DNA of 10,907 nucleotides, taken from positions 1 through 10,907 of the forward strand of contig RXOD01006225.1 in the NCBI GenBank assembly GCA_005223375.1, in the 5' to 3' direction. Source of the DNA: Amoebophrya sp. AT5.2 (taxonomy: Eukaryota > Sar > Dinophyceae > Syndiniales > Amoebophryaceae). The notes beneath the pieces were generated by a model, which saw only the letters and a list, made by a program, of their open reading frames with translations, made no database searches and was not told the origin of the DNA. Made by a program: the position numbers and the translations under genes. Positions 1 through 8,371 of the stretch are shown one piece after another. Every line of letters starts with the position of its first letter. The stretch's first letter is position 1.

Positions 1-809
1 AACAGCCCGCCCAAGCCGCCGAGGCCCGCCGCTTTCGCTTTCGGCGCGGCGGAAGATCCCGCCTTTGTGTTTGCGGTCGCCACCGAATCCGGGCTGGACC
101 CGCGCGACGACGGCGCGCCCGGTGTCGATGAGGCGCCCCCCAACATAGCGGAGATGTTTCTCGTTGCACTTTCCGTGCCCGGCTCCTGCACTTTCACCGT
201 TTTCGCCGGCCGCGGCTTCCGCTCGTACTTCACCGTGGAGGCCGCCTCCGAGCTGTGGTCTTCTTCTTCCTCCCCGCTGCTCGATTCCCCGCTCGACGCT
301 TTTCTCGGACCCGCCGCCGCTTTTGCTTTTCCGACACTCGCCTTCGCCTTGGGGCTTGCTGGCGGCGTCAGATCCGGCGTCGCGTAGTTGTCCGGGCGCA
401 GCGCCGGTCCCTGCGTTTCGGTCGGTTCTACCTCCTTCGGCTTCTTCGCGGTGATCCGCAGCGGGTTGCTAAACGCCGCGTCGTACTTATGCCGCTCCTC
501 TTTTAAATAGTCCGGCTTGTACATCGCGCGGTCGCGTTCCAACGCATCCGCGATCCGCAGCCGCTTCACCTGTTCGTCGGGCACTTTGGTCCGCTCCTGC
601 CAGTCGAAGGGCAGCGGCTTGATCAACGGGCGCAGCTGCTTTTTCATGGAGGGATACTTCTGTTTTTTCACCTGCGCCATCACCTCCTCGACCACGTCCT
701 TCATGGTCACGATTTCCGGCTCGATTTCCTCTTCGGACTCCGTGGGCACCTCGGGGAGCTGCGCAAACCGGTTCATATAGTCAATCCATTCCATGCGCTG
801 GATGTGGCG
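1..809 (-). CDS. Exon 2 (partial, runs off left edge) of the ten-cysteine membrane protein gene: cytosolic tail
   Basis: This minus-strand frame is open from the proposed acceptor at 810 to base 1, giving 269 codons and two extra bases, with no stop; the gene continues outside the window. The tail starts with an amphipathic charged stretch (ATG-containing RMEWIDYMNRF near 797-765) and an acidic patch. Next comes a block at about 632-459 reading RPLIKPL, then W, ERD, YKPDY and KYDAAFSNP. This block aligns with RPILKPL, W, ERDLY and KYDPAFSRH in the tail of the neighbouring 1718-residue protein, which is the main evidence that this exon is real and belongs to the same gene family. After it the tail becomes low in complexity: TPPASPKAKA, serine and glutamate runs (SSGESSSGEEEED), then Ala/Gly/Ser/Pro-rich sequence to the edge. 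Function is unknown. It has no initiator of its own that would be preferred over splicing from the exon ending at 1235. Confidence 0.8.
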
Positions 810-1234
810 CTGGTGGAGGAGGGGCACCGAAAACACAAGCACAATCACGTCGATGGCTGTTTCGATTTTGTTTTCGATGGGGGATTACGTTTGGCTTCGG
901 ATGGATGTACTATTCATTGGATGGATCGATCACAAACGTCGTTCTTTGCGGGCAGCGGTATTGAAAGCACCAGATGTTCTTTTGTCCCTGGCACATTTTT
1001 CATGTGACTCCGATAATTCTGGGCAGACAGAATTGGATGGAAAACCGGCTGGACCGAGCGGGTCGTGCAAATGGATTTGCATTTTAACATGCATCCTGCA
1101 CACCTCGGTGGTGAACACTGCTTCTCGTCCTACTCCCTAACTCATAGATCCTCCTGCACTCAGAGTCAGAACTACATAACAGCCTACAGAAAGCAAAATC
1201 GCATCGATAAGGCAAGGGAAAACCGAAGCCATAC
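810..1234 (-). other. Intron of the ten-cysteine membrane protein gene (GT-AG, phase 0 model)
   Basis: The upstream frame hits a stop (TAG) about 45 bases past 1234, and the downstream frame is blocked by TAA near 873, so an intron must join them. The preferred model uses donor GTATGG at 1234-1229 and acceptor CTCCTCCACCAG ending at 810, which has a clear pyrimidine tract. Both ends are phase 0 and the intron is 425 nt. An alternative joins donor GTACTG at 1245 to the AAACAG ending at 857 in phase 1 (389 nt), which adds a hydrophobic AIDVIVLVF stretch. That acceptor lacks a pyrimidine tract, and the added residues may simply be the tract read as codons. The intron is visibly more A/T-rich than the flanking exons and contains a perfect 7-bp inverted repeat at 1066-1081. 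The existence of an intron is well supported; the exact ends are not. Confidence 0.65.
1066..1081. repeat. Short inverted repeat inside the intron
   Basis: TGCAAAT at 1066-1072 and ATTTGCA at 1075-1081 are perfect reverse complements separated by GG. It lies in the middle of the proposed intron. With seven base pairs and almost no loop, it is better read as a near-palindromic site than as a hairpin. A chance origin is quite possible. Confidence 0.4.
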
Positions 1235-2251
1235 TATAGCAGTACCTTTCGTGAGCGGCACGAAGATTCCGGTAATGATCACGAAGCGTATCCACCACAA
1301 ACCCCGCAGGAACATCCAGGGTATGTTTTCGCCGAACGCGATCGTGTGCTTCTTTCCCCATTCGTACAGCGCGATCCACTTGTCTTTGAAAGTCGTTAAA
1401 AAAAACCCGAAGCACACCAAACTCAGCACCAGCAGTTCCGTGCCGAACCAGGGCGTCCCCACTTTCAGCCCGGTCACTTCGTACGTGCTTACGTAGTCCT
1501 TGAAGTAACAGTCCCAGGGGTCCGGACCGCAGCCGCTCTCCGTGCCGTCGCTGCCCACGAACTCGTCGCTGTCGCAGAAGATGTAGTTCATCACCGGGCT
1601 GTTCGGGTCCTTCTCGCCCTCCACCGCGAACCCGCAGCAGTTGTCCAGGGGGCAGCACTTGAACAAATCCTGCTCCACAAAGACCACGTCCGCGCCCTCC
1701 GCCTTCGTCTCCGGGAACCAGCCCCGCTGGTACACCTCGGTGTTCTGGTCGGCTAGTGTGCGGACGGAGACAATCAGCGAGCAGGTGCCCCCGTCGCACT
1801 CCTCAGCGAAGCCCGACATCTTGCATTTCGCGATGTGCCACTCGTTGGCGGCGCCGTTCACAATGCCGTACCCGAGGTAAAACACCACGCCGCAGAACAC
1901 CAAAAACGCGCGGCTGTAGAACACGGGACCCTTGAAGTTCTTCTTGTGCAGAATCTCCCGTTTCATGTAGGTCTTGAACTCCTCCTTGAAGTTGCGCTTC
2001 TTCAGCATCCGCGTGACGGGGCGGAAGATCGTGCCGAGCACGGTGGGCTTTGGCTTCAACGCCTTGCGCACGGCCTCGGGGTCCTCCTCGATCTGAACCT
2101 TCTTCTTGCGCACGCGCTTCTTGGGGTCGACCACCTCCTCCTCCTCGACCACGTCCGCCTGCTCGAGCCCGAGCGCAATCCGCATCGCACGCATCCCCTC
2201 CTCCTTGGAGGGGCCCTTCGACTTCGGAGCAATGAAAAACCCACCCGACAT
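1235..2251 (-). CDS. Exon 1 of a ten-cysteine, multi-span membrane protein (shorter paralog of the large gene at 3215-8371)
   Basis: The start ATG at 2251 has the context GAAAAGATG, the same as the large paralog. The exon codes about 339 residues. Residues 1-108 are hydrophilic and strongly basic, with an acidic run (VVEEEEVVD) near 33-42 and KKRVRKKK near 44-51. A membrane span lies at about 110-131. A roughly 140-residue domain follows, with cysteines at 143, 152, 157, 199, 200, 205, 206, 226, 241 and 248, including CCPLDNCCGF and PDPWDCYF. Then come GLKVGTPWFGTELL, a second span at about 272-288, an aromatic linker, and a third hydrophobic segment at about 315-334 (WWIRFVIITGIFV). All ten cysteines and the motif order match the large paralog. 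By inference the cysteine domain is outside the cytosol (disulphide-rich) and the N-terminus and tail are inside. The protein continues into exon 2 (809 to 1). No named family is recognised; function unknown. Confidence 0.85.
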
Positions 2252-3214
2252 CTTTTCTTCGCTGCGGCCCTAGCAGGCTTATTCTTTAGTGCGCAATACT
2301 CTAAAGTACTAGAGTAGCGGACCTCGCAGGCTTAAAGTCCTCCTGCGCAGCTGTCGCGCTCGGATTCCGACCACGTCCACGCGGGCCTTTGCTGCCGGTG
2401 GGCAGCGGATGGGTAGGCTGCCAGCTCGCTATGGCCGAAAACTTAGTCTGAAAAACAAAACCTTCGTGAAAAACTATAACAAAGTAGGATCCACGCGTGG
2501 GATGCGAGGGATGTTGCTCCGTACGAGGATATCATACGTCGGTCCTTACACTACACTTAGAGCTACGATAAAATCACAACTGGGAGGAAAAGAAATCGGT
2601 GCAAATGCAAAATCGAGGAAACCAAATCTTGCTAAAGACGATCTGGGGTGAACGCACAAGAGGTGCAGCTTACAAACGAAGTAAAAAAGTTCGCACGAAA
2701 CGACGGGACGGATCGATGCATCAAGAAAAGCTTACCACCACGGCAAATTTACTGAGCGAAACGGACGGATGCTTAGGCATGAGACGAGAGTTGTGTCAAC
2801 CGGACGAAATTGACTGGCCAGACAACGGCGCACACGAAAACAGCGAGTGGTGGTCTTCTGCAACAAAGTATCATGGTGCAATAATGTGGCTGGAACGCTC
2901 ATTAATTGGTCCTTCCGATATCGGTTTACGAGATTCAAAAAGCGTGCCCTTATTTCAATGTGTTGACCCAAGAATCAAATACAGCTCTGAAACAAGAAGC
3001 GTAACGTTTCACTAACAATCTGGCAGTCAATGTGCCGCAAAATCACTGCTCTTCATTAGGCAAATCTCCGAATTGAATTGAATTCATGCATCAAACTCGT
3101 AGTCGTAGTTTTTCGAATTCCTCGCATAGTACATGTACAAGAGGCGTCTGAAAGTAAGTATAAGTAACGTCTGTGATCATGAGACTGATTGAACACATTG
3201 ATTTTTCACGCTCT
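2252..3214. other. Intergenic spacer between the two paralogs
   Basis: About 960 bases separate the stop of the large gene from the start of the shorter one. The sequence is more A/T-rich than the genes. Open frames on both strands (for example 2409-2651 and 2599-3015 on plus, 2732-2971 on minus) code unremarkable, basic or mixed peptides with no recognisable motif and no match to the paralogs, so I treat them as chance frames. Apart from the inverted repeat at 2297-2316 and a short GAATT triplet repeat at 3070-3085, nothing is seen. It should hold the 3' end of the large gene's transcript and the promoter of the shorter gene. Confidence 0.6.
2297..2316. repeat. Inverted repeat just upstream of the shorter paralog's start codon
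   Basis: TACTCTA at 2297-2303 and TAGAGTA at 2310-2316 are perfect reverse complements around a six-base loop that itself contains the palindrome GTAC. The element sits 46-65 bases upstream of the ATG at 2251, so it is either in the 5' leader or in the promoter-proximal region of that gene. It could be a small RNA hairpin or a dimeric protein site. No known element is recognised and a chance origin is not excluded. Confidence 0.4.
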
Positions 3215-6200
3215 TCAAAACCTGACGTCTTTCCCTAATTTTTTTGCCTTTTCAGCCTTCTTCACACCGCGCCGGGTCCACTGTTCGGCTTCGCTGTTTC
3301 CATACAGCGCCCCCCTTTTCCGCATAGGCTGAATCGACCGCACCCTGATAAAGTGCTCCTCTTCGGTTTCGTTCACTCGTTTTTGGAGTTCGGCATTGTC
3401 TTCCACATATCTGCCCTTCTTGCCCGCCGACGGCAGCTTGACGACCATCCCGGACCCGCCTCCATCGTCTGAAGACTGTCGTGCGCGATCGCGTCGCCGG
3501 CGATTCTCATGTTCACGTCCCGCAAACGCCCCTGCGTAATCTTCCCCCTGTCCGGTCAATTTACTTCCCGCTTCCCACGGGAATGTGATGCGCTTCACGC
3601 CCACCTCGTCTGCATGTTTCTTTCCAGAAACCTCCTTCTTCCGACCGGCACCATCGCTCGCGTAATTGCCTGCGGCCCGTTCTTCCCGCTGCCGCCGCCA
3701 CATTTCCTCCGTGAAGTCCCAAAATTCCTCGCCGTTTCGTATCCGCTGTGCCTTATCTTCCGCGAACATCTCGCCCGGCGCCAGGTCGCGGTGCGGCGGG
3801 TTCTCGAACACCCTTCCCACAATCGTCTTCTTCCCGCATTTCCGCCTTTGCTTTGCCAAAAGTCTGCTCGTCGTGGCGCTGTGCCCGACGCGGCTCGGGA
3901 ACAGGTTCAGGTCCGCCGCCCTGTAGCCCTCGTAGGACAACTTCCCCAAGTCCTTCATAGCCGCAACCCGCAGCTCTGGGTCCGACAGCGCGGACGCCTC
4001 CGCAGCAAGCGACTTCTGGCTGTTGCTGCGCGGTCGCACCGGAACGAGGTACGGCCGCGCGGCCGGATTCCGCCGCCCGTGCCCCTCGTCGTCGCCCGAG
4101 ATATCGGAAGAACCGTGCATGCCGTCCTCGGAACCGGAAGAGGAGTAAGTTTTTCTCGCCCCCGAGTCTTTCATCTCCGCCCGCAATGCAGCGTCCTCCA
4201 TCTTGAATTTTCTCGCGAGCTCCGTGGAGATGGGATCCATCATCTTTTTCTGTCTCTCCGCCTCCCGCGCCGCCTTCGCGGCTAACACCGCTTCCATCCC
4301 CTGGTCGCGCTTGTCCGTCGCCATGGCCTCATCGTACACCTCCGGGTCGATATCCGGCTTTTTCTTCTTCAAAAACAATCGGTACCCTTGCGCGAAGTCT
4401 TGCTCGTGCGCGTTGCTGGGGCCGTGCTTGTAGTGCTCTTGCTTCCTCTTGCTCAGGATCGCCGACGCTTTTTCCTGCTGCTTGCGGAACAAGTAGGCGT
4501 CGGCGTGCAGCCGTCGATCGTAGTCCGGCACGTGGAGGCAGCCGCGCACGGGCTGCAGCGGACTCGTGAACTCGTCGTCGTGGTGGCGCGCCGCGGGACC
4601 CTTCGGCGCTTCAAGCCCGCTCTGCTTGAACGCTTCGCCGGCAGACTGTACTGTGACCCTCTCCACCTTCTTTACCGAATGGGATGAAGTTGTAGCTTTC
4701 ACCACCGCGTCGTCGCCGCTCCTGCCGTCCCCTGAAGCTTTCGCCCCACGTTCCATCGGTGACGCGCTCCGTTTCCCACTTTCCGGCGCGATCTTCGACT
4801 TTTTCCCGGGCGCAGTCGGGGCGGTCTCCACCGGCCTGTACCGGAGGTTGGTGCAGTCGAAGGGCAGGTTGTCCTCGTGGTTCATCGCGCGCCACAGGTA
4901 CGCATCGTTCTGGTGCTCTACGCCGATTTTTCCCGTGCGGCGGAATTCCTTCTCGATCTTCTTCGCGCTCGGGTTCAGTTCCTGCGTCAGAATCTGCGCC
5001 TTCAGGTTCGGTCGCTCCCCGGTTGGCCCGCTGTCGAAGGGGTTTCGGATGATGGCGCCCTGCACCTTGCTCACGCCCGGCGTCCGCGCCTTGATCTGGT
5101 CCGCCGTCGCGACCTTTCCCTGCAGCTTTTTGCGGACCTTCATCATGATCGAGAGGCCCCGCAAGTTCGCGAGCCCGCCGGCAGTCGTCGTCATCGACAT
5201 GTTCATCGGGTTCTGGTGGTGCTCTTCAGTCGCGTTGCTCTGCGTGCTGCTGCGCTTGTTGAAGGTGAAGGTGGAGCCGGTTTTCTCGCTGGACTGCTTG
5301 CTGCCGACGCCGAAGGCAGCCAGGAACCGGCTGGCGGAAGACGTATTCGCAGCCGACACGCCACTTGCCTGTGTGGACGACAGCATGCTCGTCAGCATGT
5401 TCTCCGACGTCGCGGACGTCGACAGCAATTTCTGCGCACTGTTCGGAGATGATGCGCCGAAGGATGTTGTCGCACCCGTCGGACTGGGACTGGGACTCTC
5501 GAACCGCGTCGACCGCACCTTCCGCAGCGGCGACTGCGAACCGGTGGCGCGCGACGTCGACGAGAGACTGTTGGCGATTATTCCCCCCACCTCGTCGAAC
5601 GAAACCGAGGCATCCTCCGCGATGCTCGCCCGCGACAAGCTGCTTCTCGCAAACGCCGGGCTGCGGGTCTTGCTATTTTTCTTCAGCACGCTGCCGGGAG
5701 CGCTCTTCGAGGACCCCGGCGAATTTATCACCCCTACCGCAGAAGTAGTAGACGTGGAGAGCAGCCGCCCCTTCGTATTTCCGCGTCCTCGTGCGGGAAG
5801 GGCTTCTTTACTTGTGTTCCGGCTGCTGACGACGCTTGAACTTCGCGAAGACGAGTATTCCGAGCCCGACGAGGACATGTTGGCTCGCGATTTCTGCTTG
5901 AGCAGCGCGATCTTCGCGCGGGACTGCTGCCGCGTGATTTCCGCGCGTTCGCTGCTCCCGATCGACTGCAGCTTCCGTTGAATCGCGCTCGTTTCGTAAT
6001 CGTAGTCGCCTTCTTCCCGTTTCTTTTCGATTTCTTTTCGTTCTTCTTCTTCCCTCTTTCTCTGCGCTTCCGCCCGCGCGATTTCCTCCAGCCGCAGTCT
6101 TTCGGCTTCCGCTTCCGCGAATCTCCGCTCCTCCTCCAGCCGCTTCCGCTCCGCCTCGCGCTCGCGCAAGCGCTTCACCTCGGACTCGCGGAGCAAGAAC

Positions 6201-8371
6201 TTCCCGTCCGGCCCCACCTCCCGGAACGAGGACTCCAGCAGCGTCGGCAGAGAGCCGTCCTGCACCTGCGAGAAGGTCCCGTTGAACGTCGCCGTCAGCG
6301 CCATCACGCCCTTCTCCATCTCGCTCCCCTTAGCGTGCCGGCTGAACGCCGGATCGTACTTGAACGGCTGCACGTGCTTGTACAGGTCCCGCTCCAGCAA
6401 AAGTCCGTGGATCTTCCGCACGGTCCGGCCGTGGATCTTTTTGTGCTGCGCCAGTTTCTCGTCCCACGTGGTCTCGAGCGGCTTCAGGATTGGCCGCATC
6501 AGCATGTCGCCGGTGATCCTCGTTCGTCCTCGCGTTTTGCCCTCGCCGTCCGAGAAACTGCTTCCGATCCCGTGCTTCTCGCGCAGCAGCCGCAGCATTT
6601 TGTCGATCTTCGTCTCGCGCTTGCGGCGCTCGCGTTGGAGTTTCTCCTGTTTCTCCACGGCTTTCTTTTTCGTCCGCTGCGCCCGCTTCCGCGCGACGAT
6701 CTCGTCCAGCTTGGCCTGGGTCAGCGGCTTTTTCCGCGCCCACGAGTTCAGCCTGTACAAAGCCGAAAGCCAGGTTTTCTTCGCGTCGTTCTTCGCCTGC
6801 GTCAGCGGATCGACGTACTCAAGCTGTCTTTTCAAATCAGATTTCTTCGCGACCACCAAAAACCCGTTCTCGTCTTCGCGGATCACCTCTCCGTCGGAGG
6901 AGGACCCCGACTCCGGCTCGGAATCGGGAATCGTCCCCAGGCTGTCGTACTTCTCCGTAAACGTCAGCTGCTCCGCCCGCGCGTAACTGTCTTTCCTCGA
7001 TGCCCCATTCCTCTTATTTCCCCCAGAAGCATCAAGACCAGCATCCGCCACATCCCCTTCGCTATCCGCGTCGATCTCCTCCGCGAAGTGTTTGAACTGT
7101 TTTTTGAACTTTTCGTGTTTTTCTCTCTTCATTTTTTCCAGTTGGTCCTCTACGCCTCTGATCACGTTCCCGTCCTCGTCCACGTCCACGAACAGGCAGC
7201 AGCAAAATATCCCGAACAGGTCCTGCAGCAACGCGTTCAGGAAATCGCGAATCACCCGGTAAAACGTCAGCACAAAGGCAACGAGGGATCCCGCGAACAG
7301 CAGCAGCTCGATCTCGCCGTAGTCGGGGACGCCGTACCGCAGCCCGTGCACCGTTTTCTTCACCATGTCCTCCACGTACTCGTAGTAGCACGGCCAGGGG
7401 TTGCTGTTGCAGTTGAGCGCGGTGGTCCCGTCGAGAGCGAGGGACCCCCAGTTGTCGCAGAAGGTCCGCGGCCACTCGGTAAAGGCCTGCAACAACGAGG
7501 GCGGGTCCACGACGATCATCCTGCCCCGGCTGTCGAACTGCGGCTCGGGCGTCGTGCTGGTGGTGGTCGTGGAAAACCCGCAGCACGAGGTCGCCTTGCA
7601 GCACCGCAGCCCTTCCCCCTCGAGGTCTTCGCCGTCGCGCGCGTAGAACGAGGTCGACATCTCCGGCCAAAAGTGCCTTCCGAGGTACTTCTCGCCCGTG
7701 AACACGGAGCGGCCCTGCTCGTACGACGCGTCCTTGTCCTTGGTAAACACAGAGATGATCAGCGCGCACTGGCCGTCGGGGACGTGGCAGCCGTTCACCT
7801 CGAAGGATTCGATGTAGCAGCCCGCCTCGAAGAGCTCGTCGGCACCGGCCTTTTTCGCCTGCCATCCGAACGCGAAGAAAAACATCGCCACCGTAACCGC
7901 CACCCGGAACACGCACAGCAGCGTCGCGGCATAGGAATGTTTCTCGTGGTCGTCCTTCGGCAGAAAGGACAGCGTCGCCCAGCTCCAAATCACGCCCCTC
8001 GGGAGGTTCTCGTCGTCGTTGCTCGCCGGGTTTTTTTTTGTCTCCCTCGGCTTCTTCGCCGGCGGAAAGAGAAACTCGTGGTACAGGTGGGGAAAGCGGT
8101 CCGCAAGTTTGTCCACGAGGAAGAAAAAGCAAGCGCCACAGGGCGTCGACGCGTTTTCGCGCCGCTCCTTGGAGCGCTGCCGAGCAAGGAGCCGCTCCTT
8201 GGACCAGCCGCGCTTCACCGTGAAATAGTTGATGTGCGGGTTGAACCCCTTGTGGGTTGGAAGCTGCTGCGGAATTAGCGTGCGGTGCGTGGTCACCGAC
8301 CCGATATCGCGGACGCGAGACAGCCGCTCGGGGGAGGGCGCGTAGCCCTGTGGAAACGGGTTCACTGCCAT
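3215..8371 (-). CDS. Large ten-cysteine membrane protein with a very long charged, serine-rich and coiled-coil tail (about 1718 residues)
   Basis: A single frame with no internal stop ends at TGA 3215. It is open upstream to an ATG at 8656, but ATG 8371 is preferred. Its context GAAAAGATGG matches the paralog's start, and the 95 residues before it have spacer-like composition. Numbering from 8371: residues 1-145 are hydrophilic; a membrane span lies at about 147-169. Cysteines follow at 185, 195, 202, 257, 258, 263, 264, 305, 321 and 328, with CCKATSCCGF, a Thr-rich insert (267-274) and NPWPCYY. Next come GLRYGVPDYGEIELL, a second span (about 354-371), and a hydrophobic GIFCCCLFV at 387-395 that may be membrane-embedded or S-acylated. 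The tail has acidic-serine patches (near 484-495), a Lys/Arg-rich helix (about 550-600), the paralog-shared KPL/W/ERD/AFS block (about 625-680), a coiled coil of Glu/Arg/Lys (about 727-787), a Ser-rich region (about 800-1050), and charged C-terminal helices. Only three cysteines occur after residue 400. The enzyme class, if any, is unknown; a membrane-anchored scaffold is the inference. Confidence 0.88.
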   Translation of the reverse strand: MAVNPFPQGYAPSPERLSRVRDIGSVTTHRTLIPQQLPTHKGFNPHINYFTVKRGWSKERLLARQRSKERRENASTPCGACFFFLVDKLADRFPHLYHEFLFPPAKKPRETKKNPASNDDENLPRGVIWSWATLSFLPKDDHEKHSYAATLLCVFRVAVTVAMFFFAFGWQAKKAGADELFEAGCYIESFEVNGCHVPDGQCALIISVFTKDKDASYEQGRSVFTGEKYLGRHFWPEMSTSFYARDGEDLEGEGLRCCKATSCCGFSTTTTSTTPEPQFDSRGRMIVVDPPSLLQAFTEWPRTFCDNWGSLALDGTTALNCNSNPWPCYYEYVEDMVKKTVHGLRYGVPDYGEIELLLFAGSLVAFVLTFYRVIRDFLNALLQDLFGIFCCCLFVDVDEDGNVIRGVEDQLEKMKREKHEKFKKQFKHFAEEIDADSEGDVADAGLDASGGNKRNGASRKDSYARAEQLTFTEKYDSLGTIPDSEPESGSSSDGEVIREDENGFLVVAKKSDLKRQLEYVDPLTQAKNDAKKTWLSALYRLNSWARKKPLTQAKLDEIVARKRAQRTKKKAVEKQEKLQRERRKRETKIDKMLRLLREKHGIGSSFSDGEGKTRGRTRITGDMLMRPILKPLETTWDEKLAQHKKIHGRTVRKIHGLLLERDLYKHVQPFKYDPAFSRHAKGSEMEKGVMALTATFNGTFSQVQDGSLPTLLESSFREVGPDGKFLLRESEVKRLREREAERKRLEEERRFAEAEAERLRLEEIARAEAQRKREEEERKEIEKKREEGDYDYETSAIQRKLQSIGSSERAEITRQQSRAKIALLKQKSRANMSSSGSEYSSSRSSSVVSSRNTSKEALPARGRGNTKGRLLSTSTTSAVGVINSPGSSKSAPGSVLKKNSKTRSPAFARSSLSRASIAEDASVSFDEVGGIIANSLSSTSRATGSQSPLRKVRSTRFESPSPSPTGATTSFGASSPNSAQKLLSTSATSENMLTSMLSSTQASGVSAANTSSASRFLAAFGVGSKQSSEKTGSTFTFNKRSSTQSNATEEHHQNPMNMSMTTTAGGLANLRGLSIMMKVRKKLQGKVATADQIKARTPGVSKVQGAIIRNPFDSGPTGERPNLKAQILTQELNPSAKKIEKEFRRTGKIGVEHQNDAYLWRAMNHEDNLPFDCTNLRYRPVETAPTAPGKKSKIAPESGKRSASPMERGAKASGDGRSGDDAVVKATTSSHSVKKVERVTVQSAGEAFKQSGLEAPKGPAARHHDDEFTSPLQPVRGCLHVPDYDRRLHADAYLFRKQQEKASAILSKRKQEHYKHGPSNAHEQDFAQGYRLFLKKKKPDIDPEVYDEAMATDKRDQGMEAVLAAKAAREAERQKKMMDPISTELARKFKMEDAALRAEMKDSGARKTYSSSGSEDGMHGSSDISGDDEGHGRRNPAARPYLVPVRPRSNSQKSLAAEASALSDPELRVAAMKDLGKLSYEGYRAADLNLFPSRVGHSATTSRLLAKQRRKCGKKTIVGRVFENPPHRDLAPGEMFAEDKAQRIRNGEEFWDFTEEMWRRQREERAAGNYASDGAGRKKEVSGKKHADEVGVKRITFPWEAGSKLTGQGEDYAGAFAGREHENRRRRDRARQSSDDGGGSGMVVKLPSAGKKGRYVEDNAELQKRVNETEEEHFIRVRSIQPMRKRGALYGNSEAEQWTRRGVKKAEKAKKLGKDVRF
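7307..7861 (-). other. Cysteine-rich non-cytosolic domain of the large protein
   Basis: This marks the stretch (about residues 171-355) between the two membrane spans. Ten cysteines appear in the order C, C, C, CC, CC, C, C, C. The shorter paralog has the same order at 1439-1858. The spacings CC-x4-CC and C-x6-C before the second span are identical in the two proteins, while the loops between the third and fourth cysteines and after CCGF are longer here. Shared residues include SLIVSV/ALIISV after the third cysteine, CCGF, FCD, PWxCY and GLxxGxPxxGxELL. The conservation of cysteines against weakly conserved loops argues for a disulphide-stabilised fold. Confidence 0.75.

Noticed and set aside
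930..1118. Small minus-strand frame within the intron
   Set aside because: Too short and A/T-richer than the exons, and explained as intron sequence.
1137..1799. Minus-strand frame of 220 codons overlapping exon 1 of the shorter paralog
   Set aside because: Out-of-frame shadow of the cysteine domain; no similarity to the paralog in this frame.
2409..3015. Two overlapping plus-strand frames in the spacer as a small basic protein gene
   Set aside because: No motif, low coding bias, opposite orientation to all supported genes, and mutually overlapping frames.
3070..3085. GAATT repeated three times
   Set aside because: Too short to be a meaningful repeat; likely chance or minor slippage.
4566..5981. 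Plus-strand open frame of 471 codons
   Set aside because: It is antisense to the serine-rich part of the large gene; biased codons there remove stops on the other strand. No recognisable motif.
7062..8132. Minus-strand frame of 356 codons overlapping the large gene
   Set aside because: It is an out-of-frame shadow with Arg/Gly/Ala-rich composition; the cysteine domain and spans are in the other frame.
5978..8278. Plus-strand open frame of 766 codons
   Set aside because: It lies wholly antisense to the large gene, is rich in Arg, Leu, Pro and Val as expected from reverse-reading G/C-rich codons, and shows no domain. The minus-strand frame has paralog support.
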